Source of the DNA: Comamonadaceae bacterium CG_4_9_14_3_um_filter_60_33
Lineage (GTDB): Bacteria > Pseudomonadota > Gammaproteobacteria > Burkholderiales > Burkholderiaceae_C
Reading direction: 5' to 3'
Assembly (NCBI GenBank): GCA_002789915.1
Contig: PFUD01000110.1
Coordinates: 1 to 36,586 of the forward strand
DNA: 36,586 bases
Part shown: positions 1 to 14,124 of the stretch, in pieces
Numbering within the stretch: the stretch's first letter is position 1
How the letters are laid out: each line of letters starts with the position of its first letter
The notes under the pieces: model-generated
Seen by the model: the letters and a program-made list of their open reading frames with translations, nothing else
The model's database searches: none
Told to the model about the DNA's origin: nothing
Made by a program: the position numbers and the translations under genes

Positions 1-2376
1 AACGCCAACGCGCAGCGCGCCAGCGTCGCCCAGGTGCAGCAACAGATTGGCGTGCTGGCCGCCGAGCAGCGCGGCATTGAGGAACAGTCGCGCCAACTGG
101 GTACGCGGCGCGAGCGGCTTTTGGTCGATCGCAACAGCTTGGTCGCGCCCGATGAGCGCAAATTGACCGAGCAGCAAGACCAACTGTCGCAAGCGCTGGC
201 TGAGCTGGATGTGGCGCAGGCGCGCCTGGAGGAACTGACCGAAAGCGCCCCCGAACTTGATGAGCGCAGGCGCCAGCAGCAGCACACGGTAAGCCGTGAA
301 TCGGCGCAGTTGGCCGAACTCTCGGCCCGGCTGGAGGCGCTCAAGGCGCTGCAAGACAGGGTTAAAACAGACGGCAAGCTACAGCCCTGGTTGCACAAGC
401 ATGGGCTCGACCATTTGCAGGGTTTGTGGAACCGCCTGCACATAGAGCAAGGTTGGGAGAACGCGCTGGAGGGCGCTTTGCGCGAGCGCCTGGGCGCGCT
501 GGAAGTGAGCCGGCTGGAACTGGTGCGCGCCTTTGCCCAGGACGCACCGCCGGCCAAGCTGGCGTTTTACAGCCCGCCGTTGGCATCCACTGCACCGCCC
601 AACGCCAACCTGCCGCGCTTGTCTGATTTGCTGCGGCTGCACGATGCCGGCCAAAAAGCCGTGCTTGATGACTGGTTACAGGGCTGCTATGCGGCAGCCG
701 ATCTTGAAGATGCATTGGCCAGCCGCGACAAGCTGCAGCCTGGCGAAATCATCTACGTCAAATCGGGGCATGCCGTCAGCCGCCACAGCGTCAGCTTTTA
801 CGCGCCTGATTCCGAGCAGGCGGGTTTGCTGGCGCGCGCCCAGGAGATTGAAAACCTGGCAAAAGAGCTGCGTGCCCAGGTGCTCATCAACGACGAGGCG
901 CGTGCCGTGCTGGTGCGCGTTGAAGCCGCCTACGCCGACGTGGCGCAGCGTCTGGCAAGCGCCCGCAAAGATGCCACCGATGCCCAGCAAAGGTCGCACG
1001 CACTGCAAGTGCAAACCCTGCAATTGAGCCAACAGGCCGAGCAGGCGCGCAGTCGCAGTGCCCAGATAGCCAGCGACCTGGCCGAGCTGGAAGATCAACT
1101 GAACGATCTGCAAGAGCGCCGCATCACGGCTGAAGCCCGCTTTGAGGAACTTGACATGCACCTGGCAGACGCCCAGCAGCGCCACGCCGAGCTTGATGAC
1201 CAAGTGATCGACGCCGAGCGCAAACTGGCCGCCAGCCGTGAGCAGCAGCGCAGCCTGGAGCGCCAGGCGCAAGAGGCCACGTTTACCCTGCGCAGCTTGG
1301 ACGCCCGCAAAGCCGAGTTGTCGCGCAGCATTGAAACAGCCACAACGCAAGCCGCTGCGGTGGCCGCCGAGACCCAGCGCGCCCAGGATGAATTGGCCCG
1401 TTTGAACGACGCCGCTGCCCAGGGTGGCCTGCAACAGGCGCTAACGATCAAACTTGCGCGCGAACAAGACTTGGGCGAGCGGCGCAGCCGCTACGACGAC
1501 CTCACTGCCAAGCTGCGCGCCAGCGACGAGCGCCGCCTACAACTTGAGCGTGAGCTCGATCCGCTGCGCGCGCGCATCACCGAATTCCAGCTCAAGGAGC
1601 AAGCGTCACGCATCGGTTTTGAGCAGTACAGCCAGCGCTTGACCGACGCCCAGGCCGATCTGGAAGCCGTGGCGCTGTCCATTACACAAAACAACGTACG
1701 CCTGACGGGCTTGCAGGGCGAAATCGACCGCATCAACCGCGACATAGCCGCTTTGGGCGCAGTCAACCTGGCCGCCCTTGACGAACTGGCAGCCGCCCGT
1801 GAGCGCAAGCAATTTCTGGATGCGCAATCGGCCGACCTGGTGGAGGCCATGACCACGCTCGAGGATGCCATCAAAAAGATCGATGGTGAAACCCGCGAGC
1901 TGCTGTCAGACACCTTTGACAAGGTCAACGAACACTTCGGCAAGATGTTCCCGGAGCTGTTCGGCGGCGGCAATGCCCGCCTGGTGATCACTGGCGACGA
2001 GATTCTGGACTCGGGCGTGCAGGTGGTGGCGCAACCACCAGGCAAGAAAAACCAGACCATCCACTTGCTCTCCGGCGGCGAAAAGGCGCTGACCGCCATC
2101 GCGCTGGTGTTTGCAATTTTTCAGCTCAATCCGGCGCCGTTTTGCCTGCTTGACGAAGTCGATGCGCCGCTCGATGATGCCAACACCGAGCGCTATGCCA
2201 AACTGGTGGCCAGCATGAGCCAGAGCACCCAGTTTTTGTTCATCAGCCACAACAAGATCGCCATGGAAATGGCCAAACAACTGATTGGAGTGACCATGCA
2301 GGAACAAGGCGTGTCGCGCATTGTGGCGGTCGACATGGAAGCGGCCCTGTCAATGTCTGAATGGGGAGAATCATGA
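1..2376 (+). CDS. smc: Chromosome segregation protein SMC, 3' portion (5' end outside window)
   Basis: Reading frame is open from base 1. Long coiled coil, hinge-like region, and C-terminal ABC ATPase signature '[43 protein letters not shown]'. Confidence 0.96.
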   Translation, partial: NANAQRASVAQVQQQIGVLAAEQRGIEEQSRQLGTRRERLLVDRNSLVAPDERKLTEQQDQLSQALAELDVAQARLEELTESAPELDERRRQQQHTVSRESAQLAELSARLEALKALQDRVKTDGKLQPWLHKHGLDHLQGLWNRLHIEQGWENALEGALRERLGALEVSRLELVRAFAQDAPPAKLAFYSPPLASTAPPNANLPRLSDLLRLHDAGQKAVLDDWLQGCYAAADLEDALASRDKLQPGEIIYVKSGHAVSRHSVSFYAPDSEQAGLLARAQEIENLAKELRAQVLINDEARAVLVRVEAAYADVAQRLASARKDATDAQQRSHALQVQTLQLSQQAEQARSRSAQIASDLAELEDQLNDLQERRITAEARFEELDMHLADAQQRHAELDDQVIDAERKLAASREQQRSLERQAQEATFTLRSLDARKAELSRSIETATTQAAAVAAETQRAQDELARLNDAAAQGGLQQALTIKLAREQDLGERRSRYDDLTAKLRASDERRLQLERELDPLRARITEFQLKEQASRIGFEQYSQRLTDAQADLEAVALSITQNNVRLTGLQGEIDRINRDIAALGAVNLAALDELAAARERKQFLDAQSADLVEAMTTLEDAIKKIDGETRELLSDTFDKVNEHFGKMFPELFGGGNARLVITGDEILDSGVQVVAQPPGKKNQTIHLLSGGEKALTAIALVFAIFQLNPAPFCLLDEVDAPLDDANTERYAKLVASMSQSTQFLFISHNKIAMEMAKQLIGVTMQEQGVSRIVAVDMEAALSMSEWGES

Positions 2377-3407
2377 TGTCTTTGCAGTTGGGCCTTTTGT
2401 TATTGGGCATCTTGGTTCTGCTCGCCATGGCGGGCTATTACGCCTGGCTGGCGCGCAAAAGCCGCCCGCGTCAGGCGCAGCCGTCCGAGCCACGAACCAT
2501 GGAACAGGAAGAGGACCGGATTGAGCCGCATTTGATCGACTTTCCGCTTGCCGGCGACGCCCTGGCCAGCCCGCCCCCCGAGAAAAAACCGGGCCTTGAT
2601 GCCTTGATTGATGCCCTGGCTCCCATTGCGCTCGAGGCGCCGGTGTCGGGTGAGGCGATCCTGGCGGCGCTGCCTTCCACACGCCGGGTCGGCAGCAAGC
2701 CGTTTGCCGTTGAGGGGTTCAACACCGCCACGCAGCGCTGGGAGCCGCCCACGGCGGGGCAAAGCTACAGCCAGTTACAGGCCGGTGTGCAACTGGCCAA
2801 CCGCTCCGGTGCGCTCAACGACATCGAGTTTTCTGAGTTTGTCATGAAAACGCAAGAATTTTGCGATGCCATCAACGGCACGCCAGACCTGCCCGTGATG
2901 CGCAGCGAGGTCAACCGGGCGCGCGAACTCGACCAGTTTGCCAGCGGTCACGACGCGCAACTGGTGCTGATGGTGCAGGCGCGCCGGGTGGCCTGGAGCC
3001 CCAGCTACATCCAGCAGACGGCCGCAGCGCACGGCTTTGTCATGGGTTCGCTGGCTGGGCGCTTGGTGATGTCTGCCGCTGCGGCCGGCCTGCCGCCGTT
3101 GGTGAGCCTGAGCTTTGATGCGCAGGCCGCCTTGGCCGATGACCCGACGCAATCGGCCCTGCGCCAGATCACCCTGGGCTTGGATGTGGCCCAAGTGGAC
3201 CGCAACGAAAAACCGTTCGAGCACCTGCGCGCCGTGGCCGAGGCACTGGCCCAGGAGATGGACGGCGTGGTCACCGACGACCAGGGCGCAGCCCTGTCGC
3301 CAGAGGCCATGACGGTCATCGCTGCTGAACTGGAGCAGCTCTACGATATTCTGGCGCAGCGTGAACTGGCAGCGGGCTCGCCCCTGGCAAGACGGCTATT
3401 TTCCTGA
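2373..3407 (+). CDS. zipA: Cell division protein ZipA-like (FtsZ-interacting, N-terminal TM)
   Basis: N-terminal TM segment '[28 protein letters not shown]' followed by a charged/proline-rich linker and C-terminal domain. Overlaps the smc stop and precedes ligA, the common smc-zipA-ligA order. Exact start (2373 or 2376) uncertain. Confidence 0.8.
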   Translation: MMSLQLGLLLLGILVLLAMAGYYAWLARKSRPRQAQPSEPRTMEQEEDRIEPHLIDFPLAGDALASPPPEKKPGLDALIDALAPIALEAPVSGEAILAALPSTRRVGSKPFAVEGFNTATQRWEPPTAGQSYSQLQAGVQLANRSGALNDIEFSEFVMKTQEFCDAINGTPDLPVMRSEVNRARELDQFASGHDAQLVLMVQARRVAWSPSYIQQTAAAHGFVMGSLAGRLVMSAAAAGLPPLVSLSFDAQAALADDPTQSALRQITLGLDVAQVDRNEKPFEHLRAVAEALAQEMDGVVTDDQGAALSPEAMTVIAAELEQLYDILAQRELAAGSPLARRLFS

Positions 3408-6024
<2,617 letters not shown>

Positions 6025-6140
6025 GCCATCCGCACCAACCTCAGGGCAGCGCTGTTAGCCAGTGTAGATGCCGATCAAAAGGGTCGATTGCAATCATTGG
6101 CATGTCGGTTTTGACACTGCCGACTACTAGCGACATAATC

Positions 6141-6159
6141 TTGTTGAAATTTTCAACAA
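6141..6159. promoter_or_regulatory. Perfect inverted repeat upstream of vapB-like gene, putative autoregulatory operator
   Basis: TTGTTGAAA-T-TTTCAACAA, perfect 9-bp arms, ending 13 nt before the antitoxin ATG at 6173. Confidence 0.65.
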
Positions 6160-6172
6160 TCAAGGATTCGCC

Positions 6173-6406
6173 ATGCCCACCGTGAATTTCAGCGTGCCTG
6201 AAGACATCAAAAACGCCTTCAACATTACTTTTGAAGGTCAAAACAAAAGCGCCGTCATTGCTGAATTGATGCGCGAAGCCGTAGAACGTGTGCAAAGCCA
6301 ACAGCGAAGTCAGGATGCTTATCAGCGTATTTTGGCGCGTCGGCAAAATGCGCCCCGCATCACCGAAGAACAATTTCGCACGGCTCGTGAAGAAGGACGA
6401 CCGTGA
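6173..6406 (+). CDS. Antitoxin of type II VapBC-like module (ribbon-helix-helix-like)
   Basis: 77 aa, 'MPTVNFSVPEDIKNAFNITFEGQNKSAVIAELMREAVERV'. Overlaps the downstream PIN ORF by 4 nt (GTGA). Confidence 0.8.
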   Translation: MPTVNFSVPEDIKNAFNITFEGQNKSAVIAELMREAVERVQSQQRSQDAYQRILARRQNAPRITEEQFRTAREEGRP

Positions 6407-6828
6407 TTGTGGTTGTAGATGCCAGCGTGGCGGTCAAGTGGTTTTTGCATGACAGCCCGGATGAGCAACACACCGACTTGGCATTGCGCTTGTTGGAGCA
6501 ATCGGTGCTTGGCTTTCTGCCAATGGTGCAGCCGAGCCACTTTGTGGCTGAGGTGTCTGCTGTTTTGGTCCGACTTAAACCAGTGCAAGCGCATGACGAC
6601 CTGATCAATTTTCTGGACCTCAGTTACCGCACTCAGACCAGTCCAGAAATTTATGCCACGGCGATGGTATTGGCCTTGCGTTATCAGCATCACCTGTTTG
6701 ACACGCTCTACCACGCTGTGGCGTTACACACTCCGGGCGCCGTATTGGTGACGGCCGACCAGCGCTACTACAACAAAGCCCGGCTTGAGGGACAAATCAG
6801 CTTGCTGGCAGATTTCAGATTCCCATGA
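6403..6828 (+). CDS. PIN-domain toxin, VapC-like
   Basis: 141 aa. Starts 'MIVVVDASVAVKWFLHD' (PIN first Asp), with later acidic residues 'FDTLYHAVAL...VLVTADQRYYNKA'. Confidence 0.87.
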   Translation: MIVVVDASVAVKWFLHDSPDEQHTDLALRLLEQSVLGFLPMVQPSHFVAEVSAVLVRLKPVQAHDDLINFLDLSYRTQTSPEIYATAMVLALRYQHHLFDTLYHAVALHTPGAVLVTADQRYYNKARLEGQISLLADFRFP

Positions 6829-6869
6829 CCCCGCTGAGTTTTCGTAAAGAAGTGTTGGGGAAAAACAAA

Positions 6870-9479
6870 TTAAGCCAGCGCTTCCAGCAGTTCGGTCTCA
6901 ATGGCAATTTGCGCCTTGTTTTCTTGCAGTTCTGGGCCGTCCACCAAGAAGGTGTCATCGACGCGTTCACCCAGCGTGTTGATCTTGGCCAGCTGCACGT
7001 TGACCTTGTGGCGCGCCAGAATGCGGGCCACTGAGTAGAGCAGGCCGACGCGGTCACTGGCCGAGATGTTGAGCAGCCAGCACTGGCCTTTTTCATCGGG
7101 CTGCAAGCTCACGCGCGGGGTGACTGGAAAACTTCTGACGCGCCGTGAAACCCGGCCTTTGCCAGGTGCCGGCAGTGGGTCTTTTTGCAAAATGGCGCGA
7201 ACCAGCTCGGCCTCCACCATGCTGGTGAGTTCATGGTAGAGCTCTGGCATGGCCTCGGCTGTGATCTGAAATGTGTCAAGCGCATAGTGGTTGTACGCGG
7301 TGTGCACGCGCGCGTCCAGAATGCTGAAGCCCCGGTGTTCAAAGTAGCCACAAATGCGGGCAAACAAGTCGGGTTGGTCAGGCGTGTAAACCAGCACTTG
7401 CAGGCCTTCGCCGAGCGGCGACAAGCGGGCCCGCACAATAGACTTGCCTGAATTGACATGGCGCGAAAGCTGGCGCGTGTGCCAGGCAATGTCGGAGGCA
7501 TCGTGGCGCATGAAGTAGCCGACATCCACCGTGTTCCACAAGACTTTGTGCGCCTCAAAGGGTTGGGCGTGTAGGGCCAGTTGGATCAGTGCCTCGCGTT
7601 TGCGGGTTTCCACTTCGACATGCGGGTCGGGGGCGTGGCCGCCGAGCACGCGCAGCGTCAGGCGGTACAGGTCTTCAAGCAACTTGCCTTTCCAGGCGTT
7701 CCAGACCTTCGGACTGGTGCCGCGAATGTCGGCCACGGTGAACAGGTAGAGCGAGGTCAGGTAGCGTTCATTGCCCACGCGTTTGGCAAAGGCGGCAATC
7801 ACGTCGGGATCGCTGAGGTCGGATTTTTGGGCCACGCGGCTCATGGTGAGGTGTTCTCGCACAATAAAGGCGATGAGGTCGGTGCTGTCGCGGTCAACAT
7901 TGTGCTGCTTGCAAAAACGCAGCACCTCGACTTCGCCCAGCTGTGAGTGGTCGCCGCCACGGCCTTTGGCAATGTCATGAAACAGCGCCGCCACATACAA
8001 AATCCAGGGCATGTGGCAACCACTGGCCAGTTGCGAACAAAATGGGTACTCGTGGGCGTGTTCAACAATGAAAAAACGCCGCACATTGCGCAGCACCATC
8101 AGCACATGCTGGTCCACTGTATACACGTGAAAAAGGTCGTGCTGCATCTGGCCGACGATTTTGCGAAACGCCCAAAGGTAGCGACCCAGCACCGAGGTCT
8201 GGTTCATCAACCGCATGGCATGGGTGATACCGCTGTTCTGCTGCAGTATTTGCATGAAGGTGGCGTGGTTGACCGCGTCGTTGCGAAAGTCACCGTTCAT
8301 CAGGTCACGGGCGTTGTACAGAGCGCGCAGGGTTCGCGCAGACAGTCCATTCATGTCAGCGGTCTGAAACACCAGGAATGTTTCAAGGATGGCATGCGGT
8401 TCGCGTTGGTAGAGGTCGTCACTGGCTACCTCGAGCATGCCCGCCTTGTCGGAAAAGCGGGCGTTGATGGGGCGTGGCTCGTGTGTGCTGGGGCTCAGTC
8501 GCTCCTCGATGTTGAGCAGCAGAATCTGGTTGAGCTGGGTCACCGCCTTGGCGGCCCAGTAATAGCGTTTCATTAGCAACTCGCTGGGCCGCGCCAGAGA
8601 CCGCCGGTCGGCGGTGGCTGGAGGCGCTTCAAAACCGAAGGCCTGCGCCACCGCGTTTTGCATGTCGAAAACCAGCCGGTCTTCACGGCGTTTGGCTATC
8701 AGATGCAGCCGGGTGCGAATCAGCCACAGCAAGGCCTCGTTGCGCTTGATTTGTTTGACTTCAAAAGCGGTGGCCAGGCCATGTTTGGCCAGTTCGTTCC
8801 AGTTGTTGCCCAGGCCAGCCGCTTTGGCCACCCACAAGATCATCTGCAAATCGCGTAGCCCGCCAGGCGACTCCTTACAGTTGGGCTCTAGCGAATAGGG
8901 TGTGTTGTCGTACTTGCTGTGGCGCTGGTGCAGCTCCAGGGTCTTGGTAATAAAAAATGCCTGCGGGTCGATGGCGGCAAAAAACTGACGTTTGAACGCG
9001 TCATAGGTGGCGGCGTCACCAGTGATCTGGCGCGATTCGAGCAAGGACGTTTGCACCGTCACGTCCTTTTCGGCCTCGCTCAAGCATTCGGCCACAGAGC
9101 GCACGCTGGAGCCGATCTCAAGCCCGGCGTCCCAGCAACTTCCAATAAAGCCCTCAATACGGGCTTTCAGGTCGGCGTCTTGCTCGAGCACGATGTCATC
9201 GGGCAACAACACCAGCACATCAATATCTGAATAGGGAAACAACTCGCCCCGGCCATAGCCACCCACGGCAGCCAGCGCCAGGCCTTGCGTGAAGGCAGCG
9301 CGCTGCCACAGGGTTTTCAGGGTTTGATCGGCCAGGGCAGAGAGCTTGCCAAGGGTAGCAGCAACACCGCGTGCGCTGCCGCCATCTGCCAGAGACTGAA
9401 ACAGCGCCGTCTTTTGGGCGCGAAAAGCCTCACGCAGCATCTTCAGGTCGGTCATCGGAGCTCCAGAAACGTCAGCCAT
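6870..9479 (-). CDS. glnD: Bifunctional uridylyltransferase/uridylyl-removing enzyme GlnD
   Basis: 869 aa. NT domain 'GGYGRGELFPYSDIDVLVLL', HD domain 'LFHDIAKGRGGDHS', two C-terminal ACT-like regions. Confidence 0.97.
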   Translation of the reverse strand: MADVSGAPMTDLKMLREAFRAQKTALFQSLADGGSARGVAATLGKLSALADQTLKTLWQRAAFTQGLALAAVGGYGRGELFPYSDIDVLVLLPDDIVLEQDADLKARIEGFIGSCWDAGLEIGSSVRSVAECLSEAEKDVTVQTSLLESRQITGDAATYDAFKRQFFAAIDPQAFFITKTLELHQRHSKYDNTPYSLEPNCKESPGGLRDLQMILWVAKAAGLGNNWNELAKHGLATAFEVKQIKRNEALLWLIRTRLHLIAKRREDRLVFDMQNAVAQAFGFEAPPATADRRSLARPSELLMKRYYWAAKAVTQLNQILLLNIEERLSPSTHEPRPINARFSDKAGMLEVASDDLYQREPHAILETFLVFQTADMNGLSARTLRALYNARDLMNGDFRNDAVNHATFMQILQQNSGITHAMRLMNQTSVLGRYLWAFRKIVGQMQHDLFHVYTVDQHVLMVLRNVRRFFIVEHAHEYPFCSQLASGCHMPWILYVAALFHDIAKGRGGDHSQLGEVEVLRFCKQHNVDRDSTDLIAFIVREHLTMSRVAQKSDLSDPDVIAAFAKRVGNERYLTSLYLFTVADIRGTSPKVWNAWKGKLLEDLYRLTLRVLGGHAPDPHVEVETRKREALIQLALHAQPFEAHKVLWNTVDVGYFMRHDASDIAWHTRQLSRHVNSGKSIVRARLSPLGEGLQVLVYTPDQPDLFARICGYFEHRGFSILDARVHTAYNHYALDTFQITAEAMPELYHELTSMVEAELVRAILQKDPLPAPGKGRVSRRVRSFPVTPRVSLQPDEKGQCWLLNISASDRVGLLYSVARILARHKVNVQLAKINTLGERVDDTFLVDGPELQENKAQIAIETELLEALA

Positions 9480-10312
9480 CAGGCGTCTGAAAGGGCTACT
9501 GCGGGCGTAGCTGGTTTGACAAATTCAGGGATGGCCGGGCTGTTGGCAGACAGCGTCAACACTTCATAACCGGTGGGCGTCACCAGCACGGTGTGCTCCC
9601 ACTGGGCCGAGAGTGAACGGTCTTTGGTGACAATGGTCCAGCCGTCGCCCAGTTCCTTGATTTCCTTGCGGCCGATATTGAGCATCGGCTCGATGGTGAT
9701 GGTCATGCCGGCCTTGAGTTGCTCCAGTGTGCCGGGCTTGCCGTAATGCAGCACCTGCGGATCTTCATGAAATTTTTGACCAATGCCGTGACCGCAATAC
9801 TCGCGCACCACACTCAGGCCATGACCTTCGGCAAAAGTCTGAATGGCATGGCCAATGTCGCCCAGGTAAGCGCCATCGCGCACCTTCACGATGCCCTTCC
9901 ACATGGCCTCGTAGGTGAGGCTGCACAGGCGCTTGGCCGCAATGGACACGTCGCCCACCTGGTACATGCGGCTTGAATCGCCATGCCAGCCATTTTTAAT
10001 GACCGTGACATCGATATTGACGATGTCGCCTTTTTTGAGCGGTTTGTCATTGGGAATGCCGTGGCAGACTTGGTGGTTGATCGAAGTACAGATCGATTTG
10101 GGGTAGGGGGTGTGGCCACCCGGCGCATAGTTCAAGGGCGCCGAGATGGCGCCAAGCACCTGCGTGGTGTAGGCTTCGGCCAGACGGTCGAGTTCATTGG
10201 TGGTGATGCCAGGTTTGACAAACTGGGCCAGATGGTCCAGCAATTCAGCGGCCAGGCGGCCGGCGATGCGCATGCCGGCAATGCCGTCGGGGTCTTTGTA
10301 AGTAATCGTCAT
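9479..10312 (-). CDS. map: Methionine aminopeptidase type I
   Basis: 'GHTPYPKSICTSINHQVCHGIP', 'GDIVNIDVTVIKNGWHGDSSRMY', 'YCGHGIGQKFHEDPQVLHYG'. Start assigned to the ATG at 10312 (MTITYKDPDG). Stop overlaps the glnD start. Confidence 0.97.
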   Translation of the reverse strand: MTITYKDPDGIAGMRIAGRLAAELLDHLAQFVKPGITTNELDRLAEAYTTQVLGAISAPLNYAPGGHTPYPKSICTSINHQVCHGIPNDKPLKKGDIVNIDVTVIKNGWHGDSSRMYQVGDVSIAAKRLCSLTYEAMWKGIVKVRDGAYLGDIGHAIQTFAEGHGLSVVREYCGHGIGQKFHEDPQVLHYGKPGTLEQLKAGMTITIEPMLNIGRKEIKELGDGWTIVTKDRSLSAQWEHTVLVTPTGYEVLTLSANSPAIPEFVKPATPAVALSDA

Positions 10313-10429
10313 GGGACAAATTATCACATCGCGGTCAAGAACCGTTTTTCAAAAGTGTTTCCGGCCGTAAGGCCGTGGTGCTAAAGCAGGGGAAAATGAC
10401 AGGCTTCCACTTAACTCGCCCAAACTTCC

Positions 10430-11413
10430 GTGATCAGCCACAAAATCTGCGTTGCGCCCATGCTCGATTGGACTGATCGCCATTGCCGCTATTTTCACCG
10501 TCTGTTGTCAAGGCACGCCCTGTTGTATAGCGAAATGGTAACCACTGGTGCCTTGATCCACGGCGACCGGGCCCGACATCTTGACTACAACGCTGCCGAG
10601 TTGCCGCTGGCACTGCAGCTGGGTGGCAGTGAGCCCGCTGATCTGGCCCAATGCGCGCGATGGGCGCAGGAATGGGGCTACAGCGAGGTCAATTTGAATT
10701 GCGGTTGCCCCAGCGAGCGGGTGCAGCGCGGTGCTTTTGGCGCCTGCCTGATGCGTGAACCGGGGCTGGTGGCCGACGGCGTGAAAGCCATGCTGGATGC
10801 GGTGTCGATCCCGGTCACGGTCAAGCACCGTATTGGCATCGACAAAACCGAGAGTTATGACTTTGTGCGCGACTTTGTCGGCACGCTCAGTCTGGCCGGT
10901 TGCCGCACATTCATCGTGCACGCGCGCAATGCCTGGCTACAGGGCCTGAGCCCCAAGGACAACCGCGAGGTGCCGCCTTTGCGCTATGAAGCGGTGTACC
11001 GGCTGAAACAGGATTTTCCGGCGCTCGAGTTTGTCATCAATGGCGGCATCACCCAATCAGCGCAAATTGCGCAGCATTTGCAGCACGTCGATGGCGTCAT
11101 GCTGGGCCGCGAGGCCTATTACAACCCGTGGTGGCTCAGTGCTTGGGATGCGCAGTTTTTTGCTGATGAGAGTCGCACAGGTCTAACGCGCGAATCAGTG
11201 GAGCGGCAAATGGTGACCTACATGGCCGAACAGCTTGAGCGCTTTGACACCCCTTGGCCCAATGTGGCGCGCCACATGCTGGGCTTGCGGCACGGGCTGC
11301 CGGGCGCGCGGCACTGGCGCCAGGTCTGGAGCGACCATCATTTCAAGACGCTACCGCCCGCTGAGGTGATGGCGCTGGCGCAGGCGTTGACATGGTCCAG
11401 CCATTCGGGCTGA
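10430..11413 (+). CDS. dusA: tRNA-dihydrouridine(20/20a) synthase DusA
   Basis: 'ISHKICVAPMLDWTDRHCRYFHR', 'SEVNLNCGCPSERVQRGAFGACLM', 'PVTVKHRIGID'. GTG start. Confidence 0.95.
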   Translation: MISHKICVAPMLDWTDRHCRYFHRLLSRHALLYSEMVTTGALIHGDRARHLDYNAAELPLALQLGGSEPADLAQCARWAQEWGYSEVNLNCGCPSERVQRGAFGACLMREPGLVADGVKAMLDAVSIPVTVKHRIGIDKTESYDFVRDFVGTLSLAGCRTFIVHARNAWLQGLSPKDNREVPPLRYEAVYRLKQDFPALEFVINGGITQSAQIAQHLQHVDGVMLGREAYYNPWWLSAWDAQFFADESRTGLTRESVERQMVTYMAEQLERFDTPWPNVARHMLGLRHGLPGARHWRQVWSDHHFKTLPPAEVMALAQALTWSSHSG

Positions 11414-11626
11414 TCCTGGTGGCCTGCCAGTTTCAATCAACTCACAAAAGTTTCGTGGTCGCCCACGATCACCATGGCTTGCAAGCAAAGTCATGCGCAT
11501 TTGATTTAAAGTGGAAGGGTCGCAACTTGGCGAGGCTGATTCGGCTGTGCCGTGGCAGTCAGTAGCCTGTAAGTGCCAGCCGTGACATTATTGGACGAAC
11601 TTTGTTTAACTAGAGGAGATTGATTC

Positions 11627-13624
11627 GTGACTACACCCACAACAGCTGTTGAATCCATGTTGGTTGAAAACCGTGTTTTCCCGCCCAGCGAGGCCACCGT
11701 AAAGGCGGCGCGCATCTCGGGCATGGACGCCTATTACGCCCTGTGCGCCGAGGCTGAAAAAGATTTTGAGGGCTTTTGGGCCCGCCTGGCGCGTGAAAAC
11801 GTGGTCTGGAACAAGCCGTTTACCAAAACGCTTGACGAGTCAAATGTGCCTTTCTACAAATGGTTCGAAGACGGCGAACTCAACGCCTCGGCCAACTGCC
11901 TCGACAAGCACATGGGCACGCCCAACGAAAACAAGGTTGCGGTCATTTTTGAGGCCGACGACGGCGCCGTCACCAAAACCACTTACAAGGAACTGTTGGC
12001 CAAGGTCAGCCAATTCGCCAACGCACTCAAGGCCAAGGGCATCAAAAAGGGTGACCGCGTCCTGATCTACATGCCCATGACCCTCGAAGGCGTGGTGGCG
12101 ATGCAGGCCTGCGCCCGCATTGGCGCCACCCACAGCGTGGTGTTTGGCGGCTTCTCGGCCAAGGCCTTGCAGGAACGCATCATTGATGCCGGCGCCGTGG
12201 CCGTGGTCACCGCCAACTTCCAGATGCGCGGTGGCAAGCAGTTGCCGCTCAAGGGCATTGTGGACGAAGGCCTGGGCCTGGGCGGTTGCGAATCCATCAA
12301 GACGGTGTTTGTGTTCGAGCGCACCAACAGCCCTTGCAACATGGTTGCCGGCCGTGACGTTACCTTTACTGAAGCGCTGGCGGGCCAAAGCACCGAGTGC
12401 GCGCCGGTCATGGTTGGTGCCGAGCACCCGCTGTTCATCTTGTTCACCTCAGGTTCCACCGGCAAACCCAAGGGCGTGCAGCATGCCACCGGCGGCTTTG
12501 TGCTGTGGGCCAAGCTGACCATGGACTGGACTTTTGACTTGCGCGCCGATGACATCTTTTGGTGTACGGCTGACATTGGCTGGATCACCGGCCACGCCTA
12601 CGTGGCTTATGGCCCATTGGCAGCTGGCGCAACCCAGATCATTTTTGAAGGCATCCCGACTTACCCGAACGCTGGTCGCTTCTGGCAAATGATCGAGCGT
12701 CACAAATGCTCTATTTTCTACACAGCGCCCACTGCGATCCGTTCGCTCATCAAGTCGGCCGAAAGCGACGAAAAAGTGCATCCGGACCGCTCGGACCTGT
12801 CGAGCCTGCGCATTCTGGGCACCGTGGGCGAGCCCATCAACCCCGAAGCCTGGATGTGGTACTACAAGAACATCGGCCATGAAAAATGCCCGATTGTGGA
12901 CACCTTCTGGCAAACTGAAACCGGTGGCCACATGATCACGCCGCTGCCGGGTGCGACACCGTTGGTACCTGGCAGCTGCACGCTACCATTACCCGGCATT
13001 ATGGCGGCCATCGTCGACGAAGTGGGTCAGGACGTGCCAAACGGCTCGGGCGGCATGCTGGTCATCAAACGTCCCTGGCCGTCGATGATCCGTACCATCT
13101 GGGGCGACCCGGAGCGTTTCAAGTCGAGCTACTTCCCGGCCGAAATGGGCGGCACTTATTATCTGGCCGGCGACGGTGCAGTGCGCAGTGAAGACCGTGG
13201 CTACTTCCGCATCACCGGCCGGATCGATGACGTGCTGAACGTGTCGGGTCACCGCATGGGCACCATGGAAATCGAATCGGCGCTGGTTGCCAAGACCGAC
13301 CTGGTGGCTGAAGCTGCTGTGGTGGGTCGTCCGGATGACCTGACAGGTGAAGCGATTTGCGCCTTTGTGGTGTTGAAGCGCGGCGTGCCAACTGGCGACG
13401 AAGCCAAGCAAATCGCCAAGGAGTTGCGTGACTGGGTGGCCAAAGAAATCGGCCCAATTGCCAAGCCCAAGGACATTCGCTTTGGTGAAAACTTGCCCAA
13501 AACACGCTCGGGCAAGATCATGCGCCGCCTGTTGCGTTCGCTGGCCAAGGGTGAAGACATCACCCAAGACACCTCAACGCTGGAAAACCCGGCCATCTTG
13601 GGTCAGTTGGGCCAAGCCTACTGA
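11627..13624 (+). CDS. acs: Acetyl-CoA synthetase
   Basis: 665 aa. '[22 protein letters not shown]', '[19 protein letters not shown]', C-terminal '[14 protein letters not shown]'. Confidence 0.97.
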   Translation: MTTPTTAVESMLVENRVFPPSEATVKAARISGMDAYYALCAEAEKDFEGFWARLARENVVWNKPFTKTLDESNVPFYKWFEDGELNASANCLDKHMGTPNENKVAVIFEADDGAVTKTTYKELLAKVSQFANALKAKGIKKGDRVLIYMPMTLEGVVAMQACARIGATHSVVFGGFSAKALQERIIDAGAVAVVTANFQMRGGKQLPLKGIVDEGLGLGGCESIKTVFVFERTNSPCNMVAGRDVTFTEALAGQSTECAPVMVGAEHPLFILFTSGSTGKPKGVQHATGGFVLWAKLTMDWTFDLRADDIFWCTADIGWITGHAYVAYGPLAAGATQIIFEGIPTYPNAGRFWQMIERHKCSIFYTAPTAIRSLIKSAESDEKVHPDRSDLSSLRILGTVGEPINPEAWMWYYKNIGHEKCPIVDTFWQTETGGHMITPLPGATPLVPGSCTLPLPGIMAAIVDEVGQDVPNGSGGMLVIKRPWPSMIRTIWGDPERFKSSYFPAEMGGTYYLAGDGAVRSEDRGYFRITGRIDDVLNVSGHRMGTMEIESALVAKTDLVAEAAVVGRPDDLTGEAICAFVVLKRGVPTGDEAKQIAKELRDWVAKEIGPIAKPKDIRFGENLPKTRSGKIMRRLLRSLAKGEDITQDTSTLENPAILGQLGQAY

Positions 13625-13643
13625 AGTCAGTGAGCCTTAAATG

Positions 13644-13672
13644 AAAAAGCCCGCGGTTGCGGGCTTTTTTTT
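13644..13672. terminator. Rho-independent, potentially bidirectional terminator between acs and a cytochrome c gene
   Basis: AAAAAGCCCGC-GGTT-GCGGGCTTTTTTTT, 11-bp stem with flanking A and T tracts, between convergent genes. Confidence 0.9.
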
Positions 13673-13714
13673 GTGCTTGCCCGGCAAGGGCGAAGTCAGC
13701 AAAAAGGCTGGACC

Positions 13715-14017
13715 TTACTTGAGCGACAACACCCAAGCCGCCAACTGTTTGGCCTCAGCGTCGCTGACTTGGGGGTTGGCGGGCATGGGAATGGCGCCCC
13801 AAACGCCCGAGCCGCCCTGCTTGATCTTGGTCGCCAGTTTGGCTTCGGCATTTTGCCCCGCGTATTTTTTGCCGACATCCTTATAGGCCGGACCCACCAC
13901 TTTTTTCTCAACTGCGTGGCAAGCCATGCAGTTTTTCTTCTGCGCCAACGCCAGGTCGGCCAAAGCCGGTGCAGCCATCAACGCGGCAGTCAGCAAAGCA
14001 AAAAGAGTTCGTTTCAT
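13715..14017 (-). CDS. Small periplasmic monohaem cytochrome c (c551/c552-like)
   Basis: Signal peptide 'MKRTLFALLTAALMAAPALA' followed by haem motif 'CMACH' and distal Met region 'GAIPMPANPQVSDAEAKQLAAWVLSL'. Confidence 0.92.
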   Translation of the reverse strand: MKRTLFALLTAALMAAPALADLALAQKKNCMACHAVEKKVVGPAYKDVGKKYAGQNAEAKLATKIKQGGSGVWGAIPMPANPQVSDAEAKQLAAWVLSLK

Positions 14018-14124
14018 GGGGTTGTCCTTTGAAAAGATGAGTTAGAGTGGCTTGAGACTATTTTAGGGATGGCTATCGGCGAAGGTTTTTTAGCCAACGG
14101 CTATTTCATTAAAAAGGAGCGGCC

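Noticed and set aside
6041-6373. 110-aa minus-strand ORF whose C-terminus ('MIAIDPFDRHLHWLTALP') loosely recalls a PIN-toxin 'DPFDR' motif
   Set aside because: Mostly antisense to the antitoxin gene. The motif resemblance is a few residues and probably coincidental.
11453-11468. Hairpin TCGTGG-TCGC-CCACGA downstream of dusA
   Set aside because: Only a 6-bp stem and no T-tract; insufficient to call a terminator or riboregulator.
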